NCBI GenBank assembly: GCA_963815645.1
Contig: CAWFHL010000002.1
Span: 248,001 to 312,000 of the forward strand
DNA length: 64,000 nt
Direction: 5' to 3'
Source of the DNA: JBBRHQ01 sp963815645
GTDB lineage: Bacteria > Actinomycetota > Thermoleophilia > Solirubrobacterales > 70-9
Position numbers and translations under genes: made by a program
Notes under the pieces: model-generated
Database searches by the model: none
Seen by the model: only the letters and a program-made list of their open reading frames with translations
What the model was told of the DNA's origin: nothing
Part shown: piece after piece, positions 57,042-64,000 of the stretch
Position numbering within the stretch: position 1 is the stretch's first letter
How the letters are laid out: each line of letters opens with the position of its first letter

Positions 57042-57627
57042 ATGAACAAACGCACACAAACCAGACGACTGAGGCGCGCCGTTCCCCTGCTCGCGGTGGG
57101 CCTGCTGGCGATCGTCGCCCTGCCCCCCGCTCCATCGGGCCCGATGCTCGGCTCTGCCGCCGCCCGGGCACGGCACCACTGCATCCACACCGGGGCGCGA
57201 CCCGCCAGGGTGAGCCTCCGGCAGCTGCGGGTCTCGACCCGATGCCTGTTCAACCGCGCCCGGGCCCGCCATCGGGCTGCGCCCGCTGCGCATCAACCCC
57301 AAGCTGCGCCGGGCGGCGACCCGGCACTCCCGGGCGATGGTCAGGCAGGGCTTCTTCGCCCACGGCTCGGTCCAGGCGCGGATCGGCCGCACCGGATACT
57401 TCGCTTCGTCCCGCACCTGGGCCTTCGGCGAGGTGATCGCCTTCGGCTGCCATCGCGACGGTTCGGCGAAGCTGATCTTCCGCCGCTGGATGAGGAGCTC
57501 CGGCCACCGGGCCGCGATCCTCACCGGCCGCTACCGCGAGCTCGGGGTCGGCATCGCCCGCCGCGATCCGCTCGGGGGCGGTCGCAGGTGCGCGACCTTC
57601 ACGGTCGATCTCGGCGTCAGCCGCTGA
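57042..57627 (+). pseudogene. Secreted CAP-domain (SCP/PR1-like) protein, split by a frameshift
   Basis: Starts at ATG 57042 (MNKRTQTRRLRRAVPLLAVG) with a signal peptide to about residue 38. The CAP domain begins STRCLFNRARARH. An apparent extra base at about 57270-57273 shifts the frame; the next frame gives GLRPLRINPKLRRAATRHSR and AMVRQGFFAHGS, the helix with the conserved CAP His, and continues to AFGEVIAFGC, SSGHRAAILTGRYRELGVGI and a stop at 57627. This is the bacterial CAP arrangement (HxxxM...F.H; E; HR..L; G.G). Function of bacterial CAP proteins is largely unknown. Divergent from the cupin regulator. Confidence 0.82.
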
Positions 57628-57641
57628 CCGAATTCCCGTCT

Positions 57642-57681
57642 GGGGCTTCTGAACCGCCTATATGGCGCTTGAAAGGTCCCA
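57642..57681. repeat. Palindromic repeat, copy 2 of 2
   Basis: Related to 30588-30627: shared core CCGC-TATAT/GATAT-GCG and the identical TTGAAAGGTCCCA. The left arm is more diverged (GGGGCTTCTGAACCGCC). It lies between the converging CAP and SDR genes; a separate CGCGGA/TCCGCG hairpin follows at about 57703-57716. Together they may terminate both genes. Confidence 0.6.
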
Positions 57682-57743
57682 GGGTCGAGGGAGGGTTGGA
57701 TTGGCGCGGAGATCCGCGCGGAAGCGTCGCCAGATCGCGCCGC

Positions 57744-58496
57744 TCAGCGGGACTGGCCGGTCGGGCGGACGAGGATCTCGTTGACGTTGACCCGCTGCGG
57801 CGCGGCGAGCGCGTGGACGATCGCCGCGGCGATGTCCTCGGCGCGCAGCACCTCGCCGGTCTGCTCGCGCATCTTCTCGATCGCCTCGACGACGATCGGG
57901 TTGGCGTTGTGCCCCTGCAGCTCGGTGTCGACGAAACCGGGCTCGACGCAGGTCACACGGATCCCCGAGTTGGCGGCCTCCTGGCGCAGCGACTCGGAGA
58001 ATCCGGTCACCCCCCATTTGGTCATGTTGTAGACGCCGGAGCCGAGGCTTGCGACCCGCCCGGCGACCGAGGAGAGGTTGACTATGTGCCCGTTGCCGCC
58101 GTCTCGTAGCAATGGCAGAGCCGCCTGGGTGCAGTAGAGCAGCCCGAGCAGGTTGACGCCGATCATCTTCCGCCACTCCTCGGTGTCGGTGCCCTCGATC
58201 GGGCCGAGCAGCATCACCCCGGCATTGTTGACGAGGATGTCGAGGCCGCCGAGAGCCTCGGCAGCGCCTTCGACGAAGCCGCGCGCCTGCTCCTCCGAGG
58301 TGATGTCCGCTTCGAGCGCCACCGCCTTGCCGCCGTCCGCGTCTATCCGGCCGGCGAGCTCGTCCAGGCGGTCCTTGCGCCGGGCCCCGAGCGCCACCGA
58401 TGCTCCCTCCGAGGCGAGGGCGAGCGCCGTCGCCTCCCCGATTCCCGAGGAGGCCCCGGTGATCGCGGCGCGGCGGCCTTCGAGCGAGCCCGGCAT
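57744..58496 (-). CDS. Short-chain dehydrogenase/reductase (classical SDR)
   Basis: 250-residue NAD(P)-dependent oxidoreductase. Cofactor motif TGASSGIGEAT at about 14-24, NNAG at about 90, and the catalytic Ser...Tyr-x3-Lys in LSSVAGRVASLGSGVYNMTK. ARRKDRLDEL after strand 2 (Arg residues) favours NADP. Substrate unknown; relatives are annotated as YdfG/serine-type or generic SDRs. It lies 31 bp downstream of leuA but shows no link to leucine synthesis. Confidence 0.9.
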   Translation of the reverse strand: MPGSLEGRRAAITGASSGIGEATALALASEGASVALGARRKDRLDELAGRIDADGGKAVALEADITSEEQARGFVEGAAEALGGLDILVNNAGVMLLGPIEGTDTEEWRKMIGVNLLGLLYCTQAALPLLRDGGNGHIVNLSSVAGRVASLGSGVYNMTKWGVTGFSESLRQEAANSGIRVTCVEPGFVDTELQGHNANPIVVEAIEKMREQTGEVLRAEDIAAAIVHALAAPQRVNVNEILVRPTGQSR

Positions 58497-58527
58497 TGAC
58501 GGCAGTCTAATTCAGCCCGGCCCTCGC

Positions 58528-60120
58528 CTAGGGGCCGGGCGTCCGCTCGACGACGGCCTCGGCCGTTGCCGCCTCCGCCTCGCGGATCGCGGCCCCGTCG
58601 AGGGCGTTGGAGAGCGCCCGTACGTAGGCGCGGGCCGATGCCTCGAGGATGTCGGTGGCGACCCCCTGGCCGCTCGCCAGGCGATCCGCGGCGCGGAGCA
58701 TCACGGTCACCTGACCGAGCGCATCCTCCCCCTCGGTCACCGCCTCGACCGTGTACTGGCGCAGCTCGCACTCGGTGTCGGTGGCCTTCTGTATCGCCCC
58801 GAAGATCGCGTCGACCGGTCCGTCGCCGCCCGACTCGCCCACGGACTCCTCGCCCGAGGGCATCTTTACGGCGACCCGCGCTCCCGGCTCCCGGCGAGAG
58901 CCGGCCTCGACCTCGAACCAGGCGAGGTTGTAGGACTCGGCCCGCTCGCGCATTTCATCGGAGACGATCGCCTCGAGGTCGAGCGCAGTCACCTGCTTCT
59001 TCTTGTCGGCGATCTCCTTGAACCGGGCGAAGGCGGCGTTCAGCGAGTTGCCCTCGACCTTGAACCCGAGCTGCTCGAGCGCGTCGCGCAGCGCATGGCG
59101 GCCGGAGTGCTTGCCGAGGACGATCGAGTTCGACTCCAACCCGACTTCGGTCGCCTCCATGATCTCGTAGGTCGTCCGCTCCTTCAGCACCCCGTCCTGA
59201 TGGATTCCGGACTCGTGCGCGAAGGCGTTGCGCCCGACCACCGCCTTGTTGGGTTGCACCGCGTAGCCGGTCAGCCGGGAGACCATGCGGCTGGTCCGGG
59301 ACAGTTCGCGGCTCTCGAGGCCCGTGCTCAGACCGTGCACGTCGCTGCGGGTCCTGATCAGCATCACGATCTCCTCCAGCGAGCAGTTGCCGGCGCGCTC
59401 ACCGAGGCCGTTGATCGCACACTCGACCTGCCGAGCCCCCGCCAGCACCCCCGCATAGGAGTTGGCGACCGCGAGGCCGAGGTCGTCGTGGCAGTGGACC
59501 GAGGTCTCGATCCCGGCCAGCTCGGGGACCAGTTCGTAGAGGCGGCGGAAGTAGGCCACGTACTCCTCCGGCGTCGTGTATCCGACCGTGTCGGGGATAT
59601 TGACCACGGTCGCTCCCTCCTCCACCGCGATCGCGCAGACCTCGGCCGTGAACTCGATGTCCGCCCGGGTCGCGTCCATCGGCGAGAACTCGACGTCCTC
59701 GCAGTAGGTGCGAGCCAGGGCCACCGCGGCTCGCGCCTGCCCCTTTACGTCGTCACGGGTCGTCTGCAGCTGGTGCTCGATATGGATGTCCGAGGTCGAG
59801 ATGAAGGTATGGATCCTCGGCCGGACGGCGTCGCGGATCGCTCCCCAGGCGGCGTCGATGTCCGCCTTGTGGGTACGGGCAAGGCCACAGACGACCGGCC
59901 CCTCGACCTTGCGGGAGATCTCCTGCACGGCCTCGAAGTCGCCCGGGGAGGTGATCGGGAATCCGGCCTCGATCACGTCGACGCCGAGGCGCGACAGCTG
60001 CTGGGCGATCTCGACCTTCTCCTGCGTGTTGAGCGAGATTCCCGGCGATTGCTCGCCGTCCCTCAGCGTGGTGTCAAAGATGTGGACGCGGTTGGCGTCT
60101 TCGCTGCTCGCCGATTGCAT
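58528..60120 (-). CDS. leuA: 2-isopropylmalate synthase
   Basis: Condenses acetyl-CoA with 2-oxoisovalerate, the committed step of leucine synthesis. Barrel motifs: VHIFDTTLRDGEQSPGISLN, VIEAGFPITSPGDFEAVQE, HCHDDLGLAVANSYAGVLAG (metal His) and GLGERAGNCSLEEIVM. The C-terminal half holds the regulatory domain that binds leucine (about 400-530), with ATDILEASARAYVRALSNAL near the end. 530 residues. Shine-Dalgarno GAGAAGGAGAAG (60137-60126) precedes the ATG and is complementary to the leader-peptide Leu codons, suggesting leucine-responsive translation. Confidence 0.96.
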   Translation of the reverse strand: MQSASSEDANRVHIFDTTLRDGEQSPGISLNTQEKVEIAQQLSRLGVDVIEAGFPITSPGDFEAVQEISRKVEGPVVCGLARTHKADIDAAWGAIRDAVRPRIHTFISTSDIHIEHQLQTTRDDVKGQARAAVALARTYCEDVEFSPMDATRADIEFTAEVCAIAVEEGATVVNIPDTVGYTTPEEYVAYFRRLYELVPELAGIETSVHCHDDLGLAVANSYAGVLAGARQVECAINGLGERAGNCSLEEIVMLIRTRSDVHGLSTGLESRELSRTSRMVSRLTGYAVQPNKAVVGRNAFAHESGIHQDGVLKERTTYEIMEATEVGLESNSIVLGKHSGRHALRDALEQLGFKVEGNSLNAAFARFKEIADKKKQVTALDLEAIVSDEMRERAESYNLAWFEVEAGSRREPGARVAVKMPSGEESVGESGGDGPVDAIFGAIQKATDTECELRQYTVEAVTEGEDALGQVTVMLRAADRLASGQGVATDILEASARAYVRALSNALDGAAIREAEAATAEAVVERTPGP

Positions 60121-60125
60121 CGGGG

Positions 60126-60219
60126 CTTCTCCTTCTCTGCTGCTTCCGAATGACCTTGTCTCTCGCGGCTCTCGCGCCGCCCAGCGCTATTCCCCCCGAA
60201 GGGGGAGGAGAAGGAGAAG
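60126..60219 (-). promoter_or_regulatory. leuA leader: Shine-Dalgarno sequestration by Leu codons
   Basis: In the mRNA, CUUCUCCUUCUC within the leader ORF (60219-60208) is perfectly complementary over 12 nt to GAGAAGGAGAAG at the leuA Shine-Dalgarno (60137-60126). The roughly 70 nt between contain a CCCCC-UUC-GGGGG hairpin and a GCGGC/GCCGC hairpin. A ribosome paused on these Leu codons would expose the Shine-Dalgarno. Confidence 0.65.
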
Positions 60220-60246
60220 CGCGAGGCTATCGAACCGATGATCCAT
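60187..60246 (-). CDS. Leucine-rich leader peptide of leuA
   Basis: A 19-residue ORF upstream of leuA: MDHRFDSLALLLLLPLRGE. Seven of 19 residues are Leu, five in a row, coded by CTT and CTC. It ends with TAG 66 nt before the leuA ATG. Leucine leader peptides are established regulators of leu operons in enterobacteria, and similar ones have been predicted before leuA in Actinobacteria. Function here is inferred from composition, position and the base pairing described at 60126-60219. Confidence 0.72.
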   Translation of the reverse strand: MDHRFDSLALLLLLPLRGE

Positions 60247-60275
60247 TCGCTGCCGGCAAGAGTAGCGCACCGGGC

Positions 60276-60932
60276 CTACTGCTTCGGGTCGTCGCGGCCG
60301 GGTCCGCCTCTCAGCAGATCGCGTCCCGGGCCGCCCCGCAGCAGGTCCCTGCCGTTACCGCCGAACAGCTTGTCCGGCCCGGCTCCTCCGTATAGCGAAT
60401 CGGAGCCGCCCCGCCCGACCAGCTTGTCGGCTCCGTCGCCGCCGACCAGCTTGTCGGAGCTGGAGCCGCCATAGAGGTCGTCGAGCCCGGTGCCGCCCTT
60501 GATCAGGGTCGGGACCCTGACTGATCGGGTCGCGGTCACCGTGTCGTTGCCTCCGAGGGTGATCACCTTGAAGCCGCCGATCGCGCCCTTCAGGCAGAGA
60601 AGCCGATCCGGGTTGCCGGTCGGATTGACGCATTCGGGGACCGGGACGCCGTTCACCTGGGGCACCGGGAGCGAGCCGTTGGAGTCGATCACGTAGCGGC
60701 GGGGCCCGCGGGCGATCCTGATCTCGTTCGGGGTCGGACCGGTCTGGGTCTCATCCGCTTTGATCGCCAGGGTCAGGGCGGCGCCCCTGGCGGAGCCGGG
60801 CAGAATTCGCGAGCCCAAGGCCGCGCGGGCGTGGCCGGCGGCGGCCGGCGTGACCGCGGCGATCATCGCCAGCGCCAGTGGCGCCAGGGCGAGTGCCAGC
60901 AGGTGCTTTGTCTTCGGTCCCGATCTCATCAT
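60276..60932 (-). CDS. Secreted RTX-like calcium-binding repeat protein
   Basis: 218 residues: signal peptide (about 1-35, LLALALAPLALAMIAAVTPAAA), a domain of about 100 residues with two Cys (PECVNP and LLCLKG), then seven nonapeptide repeats of the GGxGxDxLxGG type (GGTGLDDLYGGSSSDKLVGG onward), which form a Ca2+-binding parallel beta-roll. The last repeats are almost identical at DNA level (GGPGRDLLR twice), indicating recent duplication. The protein ends within the repeats. Likely surface or exported; no catalytic domain is seen. Confidence 0.82.
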   Translation of the reverse strand: MMRSGPKTKHLLALALAPLALAMIAAVTPAAAGHARAALGSRILPGSARGAALTLAIKADETQTGPTPNEIRIARGPRRYVIDSNGSLPVPQVNGVPVPECVNPTGNPDRLLCLKGAIGGFKVITLGGNDTVTATRSVRVPTLIKGGTGLDDLYGGSSSDKLVGGDGADKLVGRGGSDSLYGGAGPDKLFGGNGRDLLRGGPGRDLLRGGPGRDDPKQ

Positions 60933-60937
60933 CGATC

Positions 60938-60971
60938 CGGGCGGCCGTTCAATTCGGGCGGCCGTTCAATT
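60938..60971. repeat. Perfect 17-bp tandem duplication
   Basis: CGGGCGGCCGTTCAATT occurs twice in a row, spanning the end of the oxidoreductase gene; the stop codon (TCA on this strand, 60966-60968) lies in the second unit and has an exact copy in the first. A recent slippage or duplication event. Confidence 0.85.
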
Positions 60972-62000
60972 GGGAAACAGCACGACCTTGCCGATGTTGC
61001 GGCGTTCCGCGATATAGCGGTGGGCCTCTCCCGCCTGATCGAACCGAAAGGAGGCGGCGACCAGCGGCTCGATCCGGCCCGCCTCGAGGTCTGCCACCAG
61101 GGGCTCGGTGAGGCGGTCGACGCCTCCCTCGCGGTCCCACCAGTGGAGCAGGTTGAGGCCGAATACGCCCTTGTTCTCGTTCAGCATCATCAGGCTCCGC
61201 CACCATGGCATCGTCGCCAGGGGCATCCTCACGAGGCTCTTCAGGGTCGCGGGCAGGTTCCTGCCCCGCTCGTCCGAGGACTCCGAGAGCCCGTACATCA
61301 CCAACCGCCCCCCGGGGCGCAGCAGCCGGTAATCCTTGCGGAACGAGGTGGGGCCGATCGCGTCGATCGCCAGGTCGATGCCCTCCCCGCCGGTGATCCG
61401 CTTCACCTCGTCCTCGAAGTCGATGTTGCGGTAGTCGATCGCGTGATCCACCCCTTGGCGGCGGATCTCCTCGTGCTTGGACGCGGAGGCGGTCCCGAAG
61501 ATCTCGGCGCCGGCGTTGCGGGCGATCTGCGTCGCGGCCGTTCCGACTCCCCCTGCCGCGGCGTGGATCAGTACCCGCTCCCCCGACTTCAGCCCGCCCA
61601 TCACGAGCAGCGCGGCGTAGGCGGTGCCGTAGTTGACGGGGAAGGCGGCGCCCTGCTCGAAACTGAGCGCCTCGGGAAGCGCCAGCACCTGCCGCAACGG
61701 GACCGCGACCAGCTCTGCCTGGCCGCCGAAACGTGTCAGCGCCATCACCCGGTCCCCGACCGAATACTCGCTGACTCCGTCCCCGACCGACTCGACTTCG
61801 CCGGCAACCTCGTAGCCGAGCACGCAGGGAGGCTTCGGGGCGTCCGGATAAAGCCCGACCCGGGCGAGGGTGTCGGCGAAGTTGATCCCCGCAGCCCTGA
61901 CCGCGATCCGCACCTGCCCCGGGCCGGCCACCGGATCCGGCCGATCCTGGACCTGCAGTACCTCGGGACCTCCGGTGCCGGTCAGAACCAGGGCTCGCAT
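60966..62000 (-). CDS. Zinc-independent MDR alcohol dehydrogenase / quinone oxidoreductase
   Basis: 344-residue medium-chain dehydrogenase/reductase of the quinone oxidoreductase class. Cofactor motif IHAAAGGVGTAATQIARNAG (AxxGGVG) near 145-164, and VLGYEVAGEVESVGDGVSEYSVGDRVMAL in the N-terminal domain. The structural and catalytic Cys/His zinc ligands of true alcohol dehydrogenases are absent. NADPH-dependent reduction of quinones or enones is the family activity. Located between serA and the RTX-like gene; no pathway link is visible. Confidence 0.9.
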   Translation of the reverse strand: MRALVLTGTGGPEVLQVQDRPDPVAGPGQVRIAVRAAGINFADTLARVGLYPDAPKPPCVLGYEVAGEVESVGDGVSEYSVGDRVMALTRFGGQAELVAVPLRQVLALPEALSFEQGAAFPVNYGTAYAALLVMGGLKSGERVLIHAAAGGVGTAATQIARNAGAEIFGTASASKHEEIRRQGVDHAIDYRNIDFEDEVKRITGGEGIDLAIDAIGPTSFRKDYRLLRPGGRLVMYGLSESSDERGRNLPATLKSLVRMPLATMPWWRSLMMLNENKGVFGLNLLHWWDREGGVDRLTEPLVADLEAGRIEPLVAASFRFDQAGEAHRYIAERRNIGKVVLFPN

Positions 62001-62028
62001 CGAGCCAAACCTACACGGAGCCCGGCGG

Positions 62029-63630
62029 TCAGTCCTCAGAGTCGACCGAGCGTCCGGCGAAGAAGCCGTCGAGGTCGCGGATGCGGGCGATCGTCGCTGC
62101 CCGAACCGGGGCGTCGGTGGTCATCGCCATCACCGCGAGGTCGCCGCCGGCCTCGGCTCCGACCGCCGCGGAGATGATGTTGACCCCCTCCTCGCCGAAC
62201 ACGGTCCCGACCCTGCCGATCATCCCGGGCTGATCGGTGTAGCGGAAGACCGAGATGTGGTCATCGAACGGCAGGAAGAAGCTCTCGCCCCAGGCGGAGA
62301 CCAGATACGGCTCGTTGCGGGGCCCGACCCCGGTGCCGGCGACCTCGACCGCAGCCTCGTTGGAAGCGATCCTCACCGTGATCAGCTCGGTGAAGTCCTC
62401 GGAAACGGCGTCCTTGGTCTCGACCAGCTCGATCCCCCTCTCCTCCGCCATCTGCGGCGCGTTGACGAGGTTGACCGGCTCCTCGGTGTGGCCGGAGAGA
62501 ATCCCGACCAGGGCGGCGATCCCAAGCAGCCGGGTGTCGTAGTCGGCGAGCCGGCCGCGGAACTCCGCGGTCACCCGCTCGACGGATCCGCTGCCGAGGC
62601 CCTGCGCGAGGCGCCCGAGCTTTTCGCAGAGCGGCACGAAGGGGGCCAGCGCCTCCATCTCCTCCGGGCGGATGGCGGCGATGTTGACGGCGTTGGTGAC
62701 GACTGCCCCGCGCAGCGCGGCGGTCACCTGCTCGGCGGTCACCAACCCGGCCCTGTCCTGGGCCTCGGCGGTGGAGGCGCCGAGGTGGGGCGTGACGACG
62801 ACGTCGGAGCGCTCGAAGACGGGATGCGAGGTGAAGGGCTCCTCGGGGAAGACGTCGAGGGCGGCGCCGGCGAGCTTGCCCGACTCGAGGCCCCCGAGAA
62901 GTGCGTCGAGATCGATCAGCTCGCCGCGGGCGCAGTTGACGATCCTGGCACCCTCCCGCATCGCGGCGACCGCATCGGAGTCGATCCAGCCGACCGTTTC
63001 CGGGGTCTTCGGAAGGTGGAGGGTGATGATCTCCGCTCGCTCGAAGATCTCGGCGCGGTGCTCGGCGCCCTCCACCCCGAGCTCGCGGAAGCGCTCGGCG
63101 GAAACGAACTTGTCGAAGGCGACCACCTCCATCTCGAAAGCCCGGGCCCGCTTCGCGACCAGCTGGCCGATCCGGCCGAACCCGAACACGCCGAGCGTCT
63201 TGCCGTAGAGCTCGGTTCCCTTGTACTCGGCCCGGTCCCAGCGCCCCGCGACCAGCGAGGCGTGAGCCTGCGGCACGTTCCGGCAGAGCGCGAGCATCAG
63301 CGCCATCGTGTGCTCCGCCGCGGCGATCGAGTTCGACTCGGGCGCGTTGGCGACGATGATCCCTCGCCTGGTGGCCGCCTCGATGTCGACGTTGTCGACC
63401 CCCGTGCCGGCCCGCCCGATCACCTTCAGCCGCTCCCCGGCCTCGATCAGATCCGCCGTCAGTTTCGTCGCCGACCGGATCAGGATCGCGTCGTAGCCGG
63501 CGATCGCCGCGAGCAGCTCCTCCGGACCCATCTCCAGCCCCAGGTCGACCTCGAAGTTGGCGCGGAGCAGGTCGACACCCGACTCGGCGATCTTTTCCTT
63601 GACCAGGACCCGCTGGGAGTCGCCGCTCAC
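62029..63630 (-). CDS. serA: D-3-phosphoglycerate dehydrogenase
   Basis: First step of serine synthesis. 533 residues, the long (type I) form: catalytic and NAD domains (VIGRAGTGVDNVDIEAATRRG, GVFGFGRIGQLVAKRARAFE, the Arg in CARGELID, the His in TPHLGASTAEAQ), an intervening domain (about 320-450), and a C-terminal ACT domain beginning ISVFRYTDQPGMIGRVGTVF that binds serine for feedback inhibition. Starts 7 bp after the stop of a class V aminotransferase gene, a common serine-pathway pairing. Confidence 0.96.
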   Translation of the reverse strand: MSGDSQRVLVKEKIAESGVDLLRANFEVDLGLEMGPEELLAAIAGYDAILIRSATKLTADLIEAGERLKVIGRAGTGVDNVDIEAATRRGIIVANAPESNSIAAAEHTMALMLALCRNVPQAHASLVAGRWDRAEYKGTELYGKTLGVFGFGRIGQLVAKRARAFEMEVVAFDKFVSAERFRELGVEGAEHRAEIFERAEIITLHLPKTPETVGWIDSDAVAAMREGARIVNCARGELIDLDALLGGLESGKLAGAALDVFPEEPFTSHPVFERSDVVVTPHLGASTAEAQDRAGLVTAEQVTAALRGAVVTNAVNIAAIRPEEMEALAPFVPLCEKLGRLAQGLGSGSVERVTAEFRGRLADYDTRLLGIAALVGILSGHTEEPVNLVNAPQMAEERGIELVETKDAVSEDFTELITVRIASNEAAVEVAGTGVGPRNEPYLVSAWGESFFLPFDDHISVFRYTDQPGMIGRVGTVFGEEGVNIISAAVGAEAGGDLAVMAMTTDAPVRAATIARIRDLDGFFAGRSVDSED

Positions 63631-63637
63631 TGCCCGC

Positions 63638-64000
63638 TCAACCGACCGGCTCCGGAGCCCCCGCCTCGGCGAACACCCGCTGCGCGGCCCCGGCGGCGGC
63701 GCCGGGCTCGCACTCGTGGCCGAGGTCGCGGAGGGCCAGCTCGAGGCCGGAGAGGGCGACGACGATGTCGAAGGCGCCGTAGTAGCCGCAGTGGGCGATG
63801 CGGACGATCTGCCCCTTCAGGTGTCCCTGCCCGCCGGCGACGGTTATCCCGAGCCGGTCGCGCATCAGTTTCGGCACCTTGGCGCCTTCGACCGAGTCGG
63901 GGAGTCGGGCTGCGGTGACGACGTTGGCGTCGGGGTCGTCGGGGCCGAAGCGCTCCAGCCCGATCGCCTCGACCCCGGCCCGCGCCGCCCGGGCAAGCAC
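63638..64000 (-). CDS. Class V PLP aminotransferase, C-terminal part (truncated by window edge)
   Basis: The last 120 residues of a fold-type I aminotransferase resembling serine-glyoxylate / alanine-glyoxylate / phosphoserine-type enzymes: VVTAARLPDSVEGAKVPKLM, LGITVAGGQGHLKGQIVRIAH, GYYGAFDIVVALSGLELALRDLG. GGQG.LKG..RIAH.G is the typical C-terminal signature; the PLP lysine lies outside the window. Adjacency to serA suggests it supplies the transamination step of serine synthesis. Frame is open through the window edge. Confidence 0.85.
   Translation of the reverse strand: MLARAARAGVEAIGLERFGPDDPDANVVTAARLPDSVEGAKVPKLMRDRLGITVAGGQGHLKGQIVRIAHCGYYGAFDIVVALSGLELALRDLGHECEPGAAAGAAQRVFAEAGAPEPVG

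Overview
The window is GC-rich bacterial chromosome (roughly two thirds G+C by eye). It most likely comes from a high-GC actinobacterium of the Thermoleophilia/Solirubrobacterales kind. This is inferred from the actinobacterial division cluster with SepF, an ImuB/DnaE2 cassette with LexA boxes of the TCGAAC-N4-GTTCGA type, abundant GTG/TTG starts, 4-nt overlapping gene starts, and a short HisG paired with HisZ. The rRNA genes would settle the taxonomy but were not compared with any database.

Layout. (1) 1-15.7 kb, minus strand: an AAC(3)-like acetyltransferase, then the classical core block read right to left: cca, pgeF, yggS, sepF, proC, yggT, lspA, an rluD-type gene, rpsB, tsf, pyrH, frr, uppS, cdsA, dxr, rseP and an acyl-CoA ligase. 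(2) 15.7-18.1 kb, plus strand: a membrane-anchored beta-propeller and a polysaccharide deacetylase. (3) 18.1-25.1 kb, minus strand: hisZ-G-D-B-H-A-F (five 4-nt overlaps, no hisC), preceded by murA, whose catalytic Cys is Asp. (4) 25.2-30.6 kb: HD hydrolase, an alpha/beta hydrolase with an insert and an extra C-terminal domain, a tandem Cys/His zinc-finger protein, an isocitrate/isopropylmalate-dehydrogenase-like enzyme, and two lipoproteins. (5) 30.6-36.0 kb, plus strand: an SOS mutagenesis cassette (imuB, a small partner gene, dnaE2) behind a LexA box, followed by a second LexA box that overlaps the start of an undescribed 69-residue ORF. (6) 37.2-42.5 kb, minus strand: a 16S-23S-5S operon with no tRNA in its spacers, visible processing stems, a strong promoter and a terminator.

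(7) 42.5-64 kb: tyrS diverging from a class A penicillin-binding protein, then a minus-strand amino-acid region: mpg, argH, a DegT-type aminotransferase, cimA, ilvE, leuB, a SAM methyltransferase, leuD, leuC, a cupin/HTH regulator, a CAP-domain gene, an SDR, leuA with a leucine-rich leader peptide, an RTX-like protein, a quinone oxidoreductase, serA and a truncated class V aminotransferase. The set supports leucine synthesis (leuA/B/C/D) and isoleucine synthesis via citramalate (cimA plus leuB/C/D), both finished by ilvE.

Seven genes between 43.6 and 57.3 kb (tyrS, PBP, argH, DegT, cimA, ilvE, CAP) are each broken by an apparent single-base frameshift, while the first 42 kb shows none. This looks like local sequence error rather than seven real pseudogenes. 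The most interesting signals are: a leuA leader whose Leu codons are perfectly complementary to the leuA Shine-Dalgarno region; the orphan LexA box and its small ORF; a 117-bp palindromic insertion exactly in frame inside dnaE2; a four-copy, two-hairpin extragenic repeat; and a methyltransferase set between leuD and leuB.
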